NCBI RefSeq assembly: GCF_036894955.1
Contig: NZ_CP145905.1
Coordinates: 1,557,501-1,621,500 of the forward strand
DNA: 64,000 nt
Direction: 5' to 3'
Source of the DNA: Paenibacillus sp. KS-LC4
GTDB taxonomy: Bacteria; Bacillota; Bacilli; Paenibacillales; Paenibacillaceae
Shown here: positions 51,716 to 61,414 of the stretch, piece after piece
Layout of the letters: each line of letters starts with the position of its first letter
Position numbering within the stretch: position 1 is the stretch's first letter
The notes under the pieces: model-generated
Told to the model about the DNA's origin: nothing
Seen by the model: the letters and a program-made list of their open reading frames with translations, nothing else
Database searches by the model: none
Made by a program: the position numbers and the translations under genes

Positions 51716-52909
51716 ATGAGCAACATACCTAAGATTGTTATTCTGGGTGCGGGATACGGCGGAGTGCTGACGGCGTTGCGTTTGCAGAAGGAGCTTAACT
51801 ACAACGAAGCAGATGTTACCTTGGTAAACAAGCATGACTATCATTACATTACCACACATTTGCATATGCCGGCAGCAGGAACCGATAATCCTGAAAATGC
51901 CCGTGTCAGCATTTCGAAGCTGATTGACGAGTTTAAAATTGATTTTGTAAAATCAACCGTTGTACAAATCCGCCCACAGGACAAAAAGGTTATTTTGGAA
52001 GACGGCACGCTGTCTTACGATTATTTGGTTGTAGGCCTTGGCGGCGAGCCGGAAACGTTCGGCATTCCTGGTCTTGGCGAGCATGCGATGAACATTCGCA
52101 GCATTAACTCGGTTCGTCTTATCCGCGAGCATATTGAATATCAATTTGCCCGCTTTAAGCGCGAGCCGCACCGCACTGATTATTTAACATTTATTGTAGG
52201 CGGAGCTGGCTTTACCGGCATTGAGTTCGTCGGCGAGCTGTCCGACCGCATTCCTGAGCTGTGCAAGCAGTTCGATGTGGACCCGGCGCTTGTGAAGATC
52301 TACAATATTGAGGCGGCTCCGACGGCGCTGCCAGGCTTTGATCCTGAGCTAGTGGAATATGCGATGGATGTGCTGACGAAGAAGAACGTCACGTTCCGCA
52401 TTGGCACAGCGATTAAAGAGTGCACAGCAGAAGGCGTCGTCGTTGGCGAAGGCGAAGAAATCAAGTCGGCAACGGTCATTTGGACGGGCGGCATCCGCGG
52501 CAATCGCTTGATTGAGGATGCGGGCTTTGAAACGATGCGCGGACGCGTGAAAATCGACGACCAGCTCCGTGCGCCAGGTCATGAGAACATATACATTTTG
52601 GGCGACAACTCGCTCATGTTTAATCCGGAAGGCCGTCCATATCCGCCAACTGCGCAAATTGCTATGCAGCAAGGTGTCGTGTGCGCCCATAATCTGGTTG
52701 CCTCGATACGCAACCAGCCGCTTAAAGCGTTCGCGTTCAGCAATAAAGGAACGGTAGCGTCCCTTGGCAAAGGCGAAGCGATTGGCCTTGCATTTGGCAA
52801 AAAATATAAAGGCCGGGTAGCGGCATGGCTGAAGAAAATGATCGACCTGCGCTATCTGTTCATTATCGGCGGTATCCCGCTCGTCCTGCGCAAAGGGAAA
52901 TTTTTCTAA
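51716..52909 (+). CDS. ndh: Type II NADH dehydrogenase (NDH-2)
   Basis: A 397-residue flavoprotein with the FAD motif ILGAGYGGVLTALRLQ, the NADH motif VGGAGFTGIEFVGEL and the C-terminal FAD phrase ILGDNSLMFNPEGRPYPPTAQIAMQQG. The final segment (WLKKMIDLRYLFIIGGIPLVLRKGKFF) forms the amphipathic membrane-binding helix of NDH-2. It oxidises NADH and reduces menaquinone without proton pumping. This and the YutJ-like protein at 560 would make two NDH-2-like enzymes. The stop overlaps the next start by one base (TAATG). Confidence 0.92.
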   Translation: MSNIPKIVILGAGYGGVLTALRLQKELNYNEADVTLVNKHDYHYITTHLHMPAAGTDNPENARVSISKLIDEFKIDFVKSTVVQIRPQDKKVILEDGTLSYDYLVVGLGGEPETFGIPGLGEHAMNIRSINSVRLIREHIEYQFARFKREPHRTDYLTFIVGGAGFTGIEFVGELSDRIPELCKQFDVDPALVKIYNIEAAPTALPGFDPELVEYAMDVLTKKNVTFRIGTAIKECTAEGVVVGEGEEIKSATVIWTGGIRGNRLIEDAGFETMRGRVKIDDQLRAPGHENIYILGDNSLMFNPEGRPYPPTAQIAMQQGVVCAHNLVASIRNQPLKAFAFSNKGTVASLGKGEAIGLAFGKKYKGRVAAWLKKMIDLRYLFIIGGIPLVLRKGKFF

Positions 52910-53175
52910 TGCGTCATTGCAGCGTGCAGGTTCGGGGGTTGCTGACGCGGGATGAACTGGATCGTTATAACGCTTTGATGGAAGTTGGCTCTTTTCTGGA
53001 GTCGCAAAACCGCTATGATCTGGCCTATCCGGTTCAGAAGGAAGTGGACCTGCTCATCCAGCCGGCGATTGAACGGTTGAAGGAAAAGGGGCGCGAGCGC
53101 GACCGCGCGACGCAGCAGTATTTGGAGGCGAAGCGCCTTGGCCCGGATGAAGAGGATGACGAGGAAGAAGTTTAA
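52909..53175 (+). CDS. Small conserved charged protein coupled to ndh
   Basis: An 88-residue, Glu/Asp/Arg-rich protein (LTRDELDRYNALMEVGSFLESQNRYDL) ending in an acidic tail (GPDEEDDEEEV). Helical, no membrane part. Its ATG overlaps the ndh stop (TAATG), so translation is coupled and a partner role with NDH-2 is possible. I do not recognise a family; a longer upstream frame from 52825 would overlap ndh and is unlikely. Confidence 0.65.
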   Translation: MRHCSVQVRGLLTRDELDRYNALMEVGSFLESQNRYDLAYPVQKEVDLLIQPAIERLKEKGRERDRATQQYLEAKRLGPDEEDDEEEV

Positions 53176-53193
53176 GTAAAGCTGATAAACAAA

Positions 53194-53247
53194 AAACCGC
53201 CCCGGCACAGTGACGAGCATTCGTCAGCGTATCGGGGCGGTTGTGCG
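53194..53247 (+). terminator. Terminator after the ndh transcript
   Basis: AACCGCCCCGG pairs with CGGGGCGGTT around a nested TGACGA/TCGTCA hairpin. It is placed between convergent genes and may act both ways. Confidence 0.75.
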
Positions 53248-53270
53248 TTATGTTTTAGTAGAAAAAAGGT

Positions 53271-54017
53271 CTACACTTTAAGCAGAGCGGTAAATTTCGC
53301 TTCATCAAGCAAATTGCCGACGTAAAAGTCGCCAAAGTCGCCGTAACGCGCGCTAACTTCATCAAAGCGCATTTCATAAATAAGCTTCTTGAATTGCAGC
53401 GCATCCTCTGCGAATAGCGTAACGCCCCACTCCCAGTTGTCGAAGCCGACGGAGCCGCTTATAATTTGCTTCACTTTGCCCGCATATTTGCGGCCGATCA
53501 TGCCATGGCTGCGCATCATTGTGCGGCGCTCGTCCATACCGAGCATATACCAGTTGTCGTTGCCGTCGCGGCGCTTGTTCATTGGATAGAAGCAGATGTG
53601 GCGCGCTTTAGGCAATATCGGCTTGAGGCGGGCGAGAATTTCCGGGTTTTCCATCGGATCGACGCCCGGCTGGTTTACATAGTTGCTCAGCTCCACAACG
53701 CTTACATAGGAATAGGTAGGTGTTGTAAAAGAAGCGAATGCTGTTTTATTGAAAGCTGTCTCGATTTCATTCAGCTCCTCCAGCGTTTCGCGCAGGTGCA
53801 TGAATACAAAGTCAGCCTTTTGTCCAACGATGGAATAAACGGCCGTGCTACCCTGCTTTGCTGCCTCAACGTCCGACCATTGCTTTAGAAACGTATTGAG
53901 CTCATCGAGCATACGGTTCTGCTCCTCGACGGTGCTCAGTCTCCAAGCACTCCAGTTGACGCTGCGGAAATCATGAAGGCAGTACCAGCCCTCTAATGTA
54001 ATAGCTACTTCACTCAT
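53271..54017 (-). CDS. hemQ: Coproheme decarboxylase HemQ (ChdC)
   Basis: A 248-residue chlorite-dismutase-family protein that converts coproheme III to heme b, the final step of the coproporphyrin-dependent pathway in Gram-positives. The catalytic Tyr144 is in CFYPMNKRR and the proximal heme ligand His171 is in [10 protein letters not shown]. Length is right for the family. The ATG at 54015-54017 ([11 protein letters not shown]) is preferred to the ATG nine codons earlier, which lacks a site. It faces the ndh terminator. Confidence 0.93.
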   Translation of the reverse strand: MSEVAITLEGWYCLHDFRSVNWSAWRLSTVEEQNRMLDELNTFLKQWSDVEAAKQGSTAVYSIVGQKADFVFMHLRETLEELNEIETAFNKTAFASFTTPTYSYVSVVELSNYVNQPGVDPMENPEILARLKPILPKARHICFYPMNKRRDGNDNWYMLGMDERRTMMRSHGMIGRKYAGKVKQIISGSVGFDNWEWGVTLFAEDALQFKKLIYEMRFDEVSARYGDFGDFYVGNLLDEAKFTALLKV

Positions 54018-54180
54018 ATCAGCGATAACCCCTATCTTTGGCATATTTTGCTGTGAACATTGTAACGTAGTTTAGGGCGGAAGGGCAAATGTCGGACTTG
54101 TGACAATTGGCAAATCGGAATTGACTTCCTTAAGCGGTTTCATTAAAATGTTATCGAGAGTCGAAAGAGGGGAATCGTAC

Positions 54181-54468
54181 ATGCTTCAACTAATAATTGC
54201 GACGGTGCTGTTTTTGGTCATGATGTTCGGCATCGGATTTATTCTGAATATGTTATTGAAAACAACATGGTTTCCTATTTATATGTTTATTATTGTTCTT
54301 GTGCCCTTCTACGTGTGGAGTACGTGGGATAAGACAATCTCCACCTCCGAGAACTTTACGAGCTTTACCTTCATTGATTTAGTGCCTGTGTTTGGCGCAT
54401 TAATTGGCGCTTATTTAAGCGGCTGGACGATTCAGATGCTGCGCAAAGGCGGCTATAAGATGTTTTAA
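54181..54468 (+). CDS. yuiB: YuiB family small membrane protein
   Basis: A 95-residue protein with three predicted membrane helices and the start MLQLIIATVLFLVMMFGIGFILNML that resembles B. subtilis YuiB. Function unknown. The ATG at 54181 follows AGAGGGGAATC; a TTG-led longer frame from 54100 is less likely. Its placement near yumC and ndh agrees with the B. subtilis order. Confidence 0.8.
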   Translation: MLQLIIATVLFLVMMFGIGFILNMLLKTTWFPIYMFIIVLVPFYVWSTWDKTISTSENFTSFTFIDLVPVFGALIGAYLSGWTIQMLRKGGYKMF

Positions 54469-54477
54469 GCGCATAAG

Positions 54478-54506
54478 TAAATCCCTCACTTGGGGGATTT
54501 TTTCTA
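54478..54506 (+). terminator. Terminator after yuiB
   Basis: AAATCCCTC-acttg-GGGGATTTTTT: a compact hairpin with T run. Confidence 0.85.
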
Positions 54507-54578
54507 TTCAAGAAAGCCGCCTTGCGGCCTTTTTTGTGTTAAACTGATAGAAAGTATGGACAGGATGGAGTAGATGCC

Positions 54579-56087
54579 ATGCGCATCGGTAACCTATTGC
54601 AGTTTACGGAGCATCATCGCTATTATATTTTTCGTGATTTTTCATTAAGCAGTTTGGATTATAAAATATTATCGCTCATCTATCAGCCGATGATTGGCGC
54701 CTTCGCGGTTGCTTTGTACCAGCAGCTGTACCACGGTATCTCGGATGGGGCTTCCGGCTATTCCTCGCTGGAGCCGCAGCGCAAGCTGTTTCTAGGCTTA
54801 GGGCTAGAGATGAATGAGCGGGGACGCAAGCATCTCGTCGAGCAGGCGTCGCGCCTGGAGGCAGTGGGCCTGCTTCAAACGTCGCGGCTGGCACTGCCGG
54901 AGCAAAGCGATCTGATTTATGAATATGAGCTGGCTAAGCCGCTCACGCCGGGCGAGTTTTTTCAAACCCAGCATTTGGTTATGCTGCTTCGTGACAAGGT
55001 TGGCAAATACACTTTGATCGCGTTAAGGGAATCATTAGGAGCGCAAGAGCCTGACGAGCTGGCGAGCGCACAACTGAGCAAGGAGAATATTTCCGTGCCG
55101 TTTTATGAGCTGTTTCAGCTCAATCCGCAATCGGTAGACCCGGAGCTGGAGCAGGCACTAAGCGAGGTAGCGCCTTCTCGGCAAGCAGCGCCTAGACTTA
55201 AACAGGAGACGGCGGGCATTCCTTATGGGGAAATTATTTTGCGTTTTCCGCGCAATTCCGCCAACCGCAGCTATGTAGAGCGGCTGCGCGGCGATGGCGA
55301 GCAGCTTGGACAGCTGAATTACGTCGCTTATAAATACAGCTTGAATGCGAGTGATCTTTGCCGTCTGCTGGATGAGGATGGCGTCTTTGCGCCGGATGGA
55401 TTGCTGCTCATTGATGAGCTGCAGATGCGGGCGAATCAGATGTATCGCCAGGATAAGAAGCGCGAAGGGGATCGCCAGCGTACGATTGCCCGCGTGCAGC
55501 AGTCTCAGGCGGAATCAGCCGAGGACAATATAGAGGAATTTGGCGTTCAGGAAGAATATTATTTGAGCGTGCCCAGCTTGCTTGATGGGAGATGCGACAT
55601 TCATCAGTACAATATGCTCATGCGCAATGAGCCGCATACCCGCTTTATGCAGCGCTTCTTCCCGGGGGCTGTACCAGATTGGATAGAACGCTCCTTCGAG
55701 CGCATTGATCTCAATTACCGGCTGCCTGCTCCTGTTATTAATGTACTCATACATTATGTTATTGGCATGAATGACGCCCATCGGATGACCAAAACCTTCG
55801 TGGAAGCGGTCGTATCCAATATGCTTGTCAAGCAGATAGATACGTTTGAGAAGGCTGTTGGCTATGTTCGCGAGCAAGGGAAGATTGAAGAGAGTAAGGA
55901 ACAGCGGCAAGGAAATGCACGTTCCGTGGGTGCAGCAGGTCGCGGAGGCTCACGGGCTGGAGCAAGAGGTAGTGCGTCTCGTAAGCCGAGCATCCCGATT
56001 GTACAGGATACGGAGGCATCAAGTCAGGTATCGCCGGAGAAGCTTGAAGAAATGCGCCAGCTGGCAAGGAAGCTGGATGGAAAATAA
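54579..56087 (+). CDS. dnaB: Replication initiation and membrane attachment protein DnaB (helicase co-loader)
   Basis: A 502-residue protein of the Bacillus DnaB/DnaD family (FRDFSLSSLDYKILSLIYQPMIGAFAVALYQQL at the start; DnaD-like C-terminal domain including RYNMLMRN..., NVLIHYVIGMNDAHRM and the YxxxIxxxW-like region). With DnaD and DnaI it loads the replicative helicase at the origin or restart sites. The C-terminal Arg/Gly/Ser stretch (GAAGRGGSRAGARGSASRKP) is disordered. It precedes dnaI by 21 bases and is in the same operon. Confidence 0.92.
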   Translation: MRIGNLLQFTEHHRYYIFRDFSLSSLDYKILSLIYQPMIGAFAVALYQQLYHGISDGASGYSSLEPQRKLFLGLGLEMNERGRKHLVEQASRLEAVGLLQTSRLALPEQSDLIYEYELAKPLTPGEFFQTQHLVMLLRDKVGKYTLIALRESLGAQEPDELASAQLSKENISVPFYELFQLNPQSVDPELEQALSEVAPSRQAAPRLKQETAGIPYGEIILRFPRNSANRSYVERLRGDGEQLGQLNYVAYKYSLNASDLCRLLDEDGVFAPDGLLLIDELQMRANQMYRQDKKREGDRQRTIARVQQSQAESAEDNIEEFGVQEEYYLSVPSLLDGRCDIHQYNMLMRNEPHTRFMQRFFPGAVPDWIERSFERIDLNYRLPAPVINVLIHYVIGMNDAHRMTKTFVEAVVSNMLVKQIDTFEKAVGYVREQGKIEESKEQRQGNARSVGAAGRGGSRAGARGSASRKPSIPIVQDTEASSQVSPEKLEEMRQLARKLDGK

Positions 56088-56107
56088 GATCGCGGGGGTG
56101 ATTAAGA

Positions 56108-57064
56108 ATGGAATCGCTGGGTGAGCTTCTGAAAGCATGGCCTGCGGGCAAGTCATTAACGGATCAAGCGGATCGCAAGCTGGAAGAGCTGCTTGCCGAT
56201 CCGCTTGTGCATCGGCTGCGGGAGAAGCATCCCGAGCTGAATGAGCAGGCGGTTCGTCTTAATTTGAACCGGGTCTATCAATATGTAACCGAATATCGGA
56301 ATTGCACGAACTGCCCGGGTCTCGACCAATGTCCGAATGACTTTGAGGGTCATTATACGCTGCTTTCATGCGATACGGTGCAGGAGCGCGTACAGCTGCA
56401 TGACCGCAAGGTTGCGTGCAAGAAGATGATCGCTCGCCGCAATGAGGAGCGCATCAAGAAACGGATTCGCAGCTTCTATGTGGATGACCGTGCGCTCAAG
56501 AGCGGCTATTCGGCGCTCGAAATTTTGGACAAGGACCCTACCCGTGCGGAAGCGGCTTACCGCGTCATTGAATATATTGATCGGACAAAGGAGCAGGGCC
56601 TTCAGCCTAATGGTCTGTATTTAGCCGGAAAATTTGGAACGGGGAAAACCTTTCTCATGTGCTATCTGCTGCATGAGCTGGCGAAAGCTGATTATTCGGG
56701 CGTTATCGTCTATATGCCTGATTTTGTCGAGGATTTGAAGTCGATGATGCATGAGCCTGCGAAGCTGCGGGAAACGGTAGAGATGATGAAGGAAACGGAT
56801 CTGCTCATCTTTGACGATATCGGTGCGGAGAACTTGAATCCTTGGGCGAGGGATCATGTGCTTGGCTCCATATTAAATTACCGAATGAACCGGAAGCCGA
56901 CGCTGTATACGTCCAATTATGAGCTTGATGGGCTAGAGAGGCATTTCAGCTTCACAAGCAAGGATGGCGATGAAGTGTATAAAGGGCAGCGATTAATGGA
57001 TCGTATTCGGCCCTATGTCGATGTGATTATCGTCACAGGCGACAATAAACGAGGATTAAAATAA
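56108..57064 (+). CDS. dnaI: Primosomal protein DnaI (helicase loader)
   Basis: A 318-residue AAA+ helicase loader. The N-terminal zinc-binding part (NCTNCPGLDQCPND) is followed by a Walker A GKFGTGKT and Walker B IFDDIGAEN. DnaI brings DnaC-type helicase onto DNA during initiation together with DnaB. ATG after a GGGGTG site, 21 bases after dnaB. A terminator follows. Confidence 0.95.
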   Translation: MESLGELLKAWPAGKSLTDQADRKLEELLADPLVHRLREKHPELNEQAVRLNLNRVYQYVTEYRNCTNCPGLDQCPNDFEGHYTLLSCDTVQERVQLHDRKVACKKMIARRNEERIKKRIRSFYVDDRALKSGYSALEILDKDPTRAEAAYRVIEYIDRTKEQGLQPNGLYLAGKFGTGKTFLMCYLLHELAKADYSGVIVYMPDFVEDLKSMMHEPAKLRETVEMMKETDLLIFDDIGAENLNPWARDHVLGSILNYRMNRKPTLYTSNYELDGLERHFSFTSKDGDEVYKGQRLMDRIRPYVDVIIVTGDNKRGLK

Positions 57065-57100
57065 AAAATTTGATTAAAATTTTACCCTTTAGGATATTCT

Positions 57101-57138
57101 AAAAACCCTGTCGAGAACGTTTCGACAGGGTTTTTTGC
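57101..57138 (+). terminator. Terminator after dnaI
   Basis: AAAAACCCTGTCGA-gaacgt-TTCGACAGGGTTTTTT: a clean stem-loop with six T. Confidence 0.9.
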
Positions 57139-57334
57139 ATCTGTAAACATTTATAAATGTTTTACTTTTGTAATGAATAAGCAATGATCGTGCAATGGCG
57201 TATCTATACCCAAAATTCTGGGACACAACGGTTCACAGCGAATGAATAAAAGTGTATGAAGCTATTTTTCCCTCTAAAAATGTAAACGCATTATTGGTAT
57301 TAAATGTTAATTTATACGCTACTTGAATTAAAAA

Positions 57335-57348
57335 TGTTTGCGTTTTCA
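57335..57348 (-). promoter_or_regulatory. cre-like site upstream of oppA
   Basis: On the minus strand TGAAAACGCAAACA matches the catabolite-responsive consensus at all but one position. A partial second match (TGTAAACG) lies at 57281. The gap 57139-57470 otherwise shows only AT-rich DNA. Confidence 0.35.
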
Positions 57349-57470
57349 TTAAAAAATTTTAAAATTAATTTTTTGTGTTGATTTTAATCAAACGCTGTAA
57401 TTTCGGACATAATACCTTACGCAAAACAGCCGTAGTATGTGATATTGCTCAGTTTTATCGAAATGGGTAG

Positions 57471-57498
57471 TTGATTAAGTCTGATTTTATGCTATAAT
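57471..57498 (+). promoter_or_regulatory. Promoter of the opp operon
   Basis: TTGATT (57471-57476), 16 bases, TATAAT (57493-57498). It lies about 195 bases upstream of oppA, leaving a long 5' leader in which I found no riboswitch pattern. Confidence 0.65.
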
Positions 57499-57693
57499 CT
57501 CTAGCATCAAATAGAGAATCTCGATCTATTCATAATTATTCCTTATGCCAAATATATATTCATCTTTACATTCAGTGGATAATATTTTTTTATTTCGGTT
57601 CTACACAAATATGAACGTATGTTCACTGTATAAGGGACAAAGGAAGAATAAGAGAGATTCATATTGAAATATTAATTGGGAGGAAATAAACGC

Positions 57694-59364
57694 ATGAAAA
57701 AGAAGTATTCGTTTTTACTCAGTACTTTGCTTGTGATGACTTTGCTCATCAGCGCTTGTGGAAATGCAGGCAAAAACTCAGGCACGAACAATCCGGGAGA
57801 GGCTAGCCCAGATGCTACCGCTGCGGAAGTGAAATTGGCTGACAAGCAAGAGATTAGCGTAAACATTGCATCTGAACCACCAACACTTAACCCTGGTAAA
57901 GCAAGCGACTCCACATCCGGTACGATTTTGCGTCAAACGTTCGAAGGTTTGACTCGTATTGGACAAGACGGTCACCCTGAAAATGCAGCAGCTTCGAAAG
58001 TTGAAGTTTCTCCTGACCAAACGGTATACACATTCACAATTCGCGACGGCGCTAAATGGTCCAACGGCGATCCAGTAATTGCCGCAGACTTTGAATATGC
58101 ATGGAAATGGGTTCTTGACCCAGCTAACGCAGCAGATTATGCTTACCAGCTTTATTATATTAAAGGAGCAGAGGCCGCTAACCTCGGCAAAGGAAAAATT
58201 GAAGATGTAGGCATTAAAGCAGTTAACGACACGACGCTTGAAGTTACGCTTGCTAACCCGACTTCTTTCTTCCTTGAATTGACAGCATTCTACACCTACC
58301 TGCCAGTAAACAGCAAAATTGCTGCAGCCAACAAGGATTGGGCTAATGATGCAGGCGACCAATATACAACAAACGGTCCTTTCCACATGACCGAATGGAA
58401 ACACAGCGACAACCTTATTATTGAGAAAAGCGATACGTATTGGGATAAAGACAACGTGAAATTGACTAAAATCAACTTCTCGATGATCAATGACTTCAAT
58501 ACTGAGCTTTCGATGTTTGACAATGGCGAGCTGGACTGGGCTGGACAGCCGAACGGTCAATTGCCAGTTGATGCGATGCAAGCTCTGAAAGACCAAGGCA
58601 CTTTGCATACTCAAGCTATTGCAGGTATTTACAACTACAAGTTCAACACAAAAGTTGCTCCACTAGATAACAAAAATATCCGTAAAGCACTGGCTTACGC
58701 GATGAATCGTCAAGAACTGATCGACAACATTACACAAGGCGAGCAATTGCCAGCGATGGCAATCGTGCCTCCAACGATGTTTGCTGAGAACGAAAAAGGT
58801 TATTTTGCCGATAACGATATGGCGAAAGCAAAAGAATTTTTGGCTGAAGGCTTGAAAGAAATGGGTCTGAAAGATGCTTCTGAGCTTCCTCCAATTACGA
58901 TTTCTTACAATACAAATGAATCACACCAAAAAATCGCTCAAGCGATTCAAGACATGTGGTCCAAAAACCTTGGTATAGAAGTAACGCTTGATAACGCAGA
59001 GTGGGCTGTATACATCGAGAAATTGCATGCTGGCGACTACCAAGTAGGCCGTCTGGGCTGGCTTGGAGATTTCAATGATCCAATTAACTTCCTTGAGCTG
59101 TACCGCGATGCTGACGGCGGCAACAACGATACAGGCTGGGAAAATGCAGAATACAAAAAATTGCTGATTGATTCCGCATCTGAGCAAGATGCTGCGAAAC
59201 GTACGGAAATGTTGAAACAAGCAGAAGCGATCTTCATGGAAGATATGCCTGTAGCGCCAATTTATTTCTATACGATGAACTGGGTTCAAAACGAAAAACT
59301 TAAAGGTGTTGTAGTTAGCGGTTTGGGCGATTTGACATACAAATGGGCCTACATCGAAGCATAA
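57694..59364 (+). CDS. oppA: Oligopeptide-binding lipoprotein OppA
   Basis: A 556-residue lipoprotein. The signal peptide MKKKYSFLLSTLLVMTLLISAC ends in a lipobox with Cys at 22; the mature part is a family-5 peptide-binding protein (EPPTLNPGKASDSTSGTILRQTFEGL; AKWSNGDPVIAADFEYAWKWVLDPANAADYAYQLYYIKGAE). It captures oligopeptides outside the cell for the OppBCDF transporter. GGGAGG precedes the ATG, and the codon use is strongly biased, consistent with high expression. A hairpin after the gene probably keeps OppA more abundant than the permease parts. Confidence 0.92.
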   Translation: MKKKYSFLLSTLLVMTLLISACGNAGKNSGTNNPGEASPDATAAEVKLADKQEISVNIASEPPTLNPGKASDSTSGTILRQTFEGLTRIGQDGHPENAAASKVEVSPDQTVYTFTIRDGAKWSNGDPVIAADFEYAWKWVLDPANAADYAYQLYYIKGAEAANLGKGKIEDVGIKAVNDTTLEVTLANPTSFFLELTAFYTYLPVNSKIAAANKDWANDAGDQYTTNGPFHMTEWKHSDNLIIEKSDTYWDKDNVKLTKINFSMINDFNTELSMFDNGELDWAGQPNGQLPVDAMQALKDQGTLHTQAIAGIYNYKFNTKVAPLDNKNIRKALAYAMNRQELIDNITQGEQLPAMAIVPPTMFAENEKGYFADNDMAKAKEFLAEGLKEMGLKDASELPPITISYNTNESHQKIAQAIQDMWSKNLGIEVTLDNAEWAVYIEKLHAGDYQVGRLGWLGDFNDPINFLELYRDADGGNNDTGWENAEYKKLLIDSASEQDAAKRTEMLKQAEAIFMEDMPVAPIYFYTMNWVQNEKLKGVVVSGLGDLTYKWAYIEA

Positions 59365-59423
59365 TGCTAGTATGATGTAAAAAAGAATAGTCGACCATAA
59401 CCGGATGCAGCGGTATGGTGGGC

Positions 59424-59470
59424 GGAACATCCCGGATCACATTTTCAGGTGGTTCGGGGTGTTCCTTTGT
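59424..59470 (+). terminator. Stem-loop between oppA and oppB (partial terminator)
   Basis: GGAACATCCCG (59424-59434) pairs with CGGGGTGTTCC (59455-59465) with one G-T pair, followed by TTTGTT. The T run is short, so some read-through to oppB is expected. Confidence 0.65.
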
Positions 59471-59542
59471 TATGAAAATGCGGGGCTATAGTCCCCTTAT
59501 ATGTAAATAAAGCTCGAAACTAATAGGAGGTGCCAGACTATT

Positions 59543-60478
59543 ATGGTGAAATATATTGGCAGACGTTTGCTGTATATCCTTTTGTCGTTGTGGCTGATTA
59601 TTACAGCTACCTTTTTCTTGATGCGTCTTGCTCCTGGTAACCCGTTTACGTCGGAGAAGCAGCTGCCGCCGGAAATTAAAGCCAATCTGCTGGCTCACTA
59701 TGGTCTGGATCAGCCGTGGTATGCGCAATATGGCGATTATTTGCTGAAAGTGCTTCAATGGGATTTTGGCCCTTCCTTCAAGTACAAAAGCCAGACCGTT
59801 AATGATTTAATTAACACTGGTTTTCCTGTGTCGCTCGTGCTTGGCCTCGAAGCGATTTTCCTCGCGCTTGCAGTCGGTGTTATTCTTGGTGTAATTGCTG
59901 CGCTTAAGCATAATCGTTGGCAGGATTATACCGCGATGATTATTGCGGTGGCAGGGATTTCTGTACCTTCCTTCATTATGGCAACCGTGCTGCAATATGT
60001 GCTGGCTATTAAGTTTGGCATTTTTCCTGTTGCGAGATGGGGAACCTTCATGCATACGGTATTGCCGGCGATTGCTCTGGCTTCCACGCCAACGGCGTTT
60101 ATCGCTCGCCTGACACGCTCTAGCATGCTTGAAGTGCTCAGCAATGATTATATTAAGACGGCCAAGGCCAAGGGCCTTAGCGAGTTTATGATTACCGTTA
60201 AACATACGCTGCGCAATGCGCTGCTGCCTGTCGTTTCCTATATGGGTCCGCTCTCGGCGGGCGTTATTACAGGCAGCTTTGTTATCGAGCGTATATTCGG
60301 TATACCAGGCCTTGGCTCCCACTTTGTTGTGAGTATTGGCAACCGTGATTACACCGTTATTATGGGTGTTACCGTGTTCTACAGTATTATCCTTCTCTTT
60401 AGCGTACTCTTGGTTGACATTTTGTATGGATTAATTGATCCCCGTATTAAACTTGGGCGCGGGAAGAAAGGGGCTTGA
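59543..60478 (+). CDS. oppB: Oligopeptide ABC transporter permease OppB
   Basis: A 311-residue membrane protein with about six helices. The N-terminal [20 protein letters not shown] and the permease signature [26 protein letters not shown] (EAA loop) are those of OppB. It forms half of the membrane channel. AGGAGGTG lies 12 bases before the ATG. The stop is within the first bases of oppC's upstream site. Confidence 0.92.
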   Translation: MVKYIGRRLLYILLSLWLIITATFFLMRLAPGNPFTSEKQLPPEIKANLLAHYGLDQPWYAQYGDYLLKVLQWDFGPSFKYKSQTVNDLINTGFPVSLVLGLEAIFLALAVGVILGVIAALKHNRWQDYTAMIIAVAGISVPSFIMATVLQYVLAIKFGIFPVARWGTFMHTVLPAIALASTPTAFIARLTRSSMLEVLSNDYIKTAKAKGLSEFMITVKHTLRNALLPVVSYMGPLSAGVITGSFVIERIFGIPGLGSHFVVSIGNRDYTVIMGVTVFYSIILLFSVLLVDILYGLIDPRIKLGRGKKGA

Positions 60479-60480
60479 CG

Positions 60481-61398
60481 ATGGAACCAATATCTAAAGA
60501 TCGCTTTAAGCTGGTTGGCTTGCAGCAGCAAGGAACAGATAATGTGGCGAAGGCAAGCCTTACTTTCTGGCAGGATGTCGTTCGGCGCTTCGCTAAAAAC
60601 AAACTAGCTATGGTTGGAATTGTTTTGCTCGTTATTTTGGTCTGTATGGCTATATTTGGCCCGTATATGACTGAGTTCGATTACCGCACCAACGATCTAG
60701 GCAACAAAAACCAGGCACCTTCCGCTGAGCACTGGTTCGGCACGGATGATCTTGGACGCGACATGTTTGCCCGTGTTTGGCAAGGCGCAAGAATTTCCCT
60801 GTTTATCGGCCTTGCAGCCGCACTTATTGACTTGTTTATTGGTGTCCTTTGGGGCGGAATTGCCGCTTACAAGGGCGGACGTGTGGATGAAGGCATGATG
60901 CGTTTTGCCGACGTTCTTTACGGTATCCCGTACTTGCTGCTTGCGATTATTTTGATGGTCGTATTCGGGCAAAGCTTGGGAACGATGATTGTAGCGATGA
61001 CGATAACCGGCTGGATCAATATGGCGCGTATCGTTCGGGGACAAGTGCTGTCGCTGAAAAACCGCGAGTATGTGCTGGCCGCTCGTACGCTCGGCGCTAC
61101 AATGCCTTGGATTATGAGAAAGCATTTGATTCCAAATGCAATGGGTCCTATTCTGATTACAATGACGTTGACCATACCATCAGCGATTTTTACGGAATCC
61201 TTCCTCAGCTATTTGGGACTGGGCTTAACGCCGCCAATCGCAAGCTGGGGTACAATGGCATCCGATGGATTGCCTGCCCTTAAATATTATCCATGGCGTT
61301 TGTTCTTCCCGGCCATTATGATTTGTGTAACGATTTTCTCATTTAACGTAATTGGCGACGGATTGCGTGACGCTCTCGATCCGAAAATGCGCAAATAA
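60481..61398 (+). CDS. oppC: Oligopeptide ABC transporter permease OppC
   Basis: A 305-residue membrane protein with an OppC-type N-terminal domain (SLTFWQDVVRRFAKNKLAMVGIVLL), the FGTDDLGRDMFARVWQGARISL signature and the EAA loop AARTLGATMPWIMRKHLIPNAMGPIL. It completes the channel with OppB. The ATG at 60481, just after the oppB stop, has AAAGGGG upstream; a TTG two codons earlier overlaps oppB. Confidence 0.92.
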   Translation: MEPISKDRFKLVGLQQQGTDNVAKASLTFWQDVVRRFAKNKLAMVGIVLLVILVCMAIFGPYMTEFDYRTNDLGNKNQAPSAEHWFGTDDLGRDMFARVWQGARISLFIGLAAALIDLFIGVLWGGIAAYKGGRVDEGMMRFADVLYGIPYLLLAIILMVVFGQSLGTMIVAMTITGWINMARIVRGQVLSLKNREYVLAARTLGATMPWIMRKHLIPNAMGPILITMTLTIPSAIFTESFLSYLGLGLTPPIASWGTMASDGLPALKYYPWRLFFPAIMICVTIFSFNVIGDGLRDALDPKMRK

Positions 61399-61414
61399 TA
61401 GGAGGGAAGCATAA

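Noticed and set aside
57139..57693. Riboswitch or T-box in the long leader of oppA
   Set aside because: I found no T-box sequence, no antiterminator pair and no terminator between the promoter and the oppA start.
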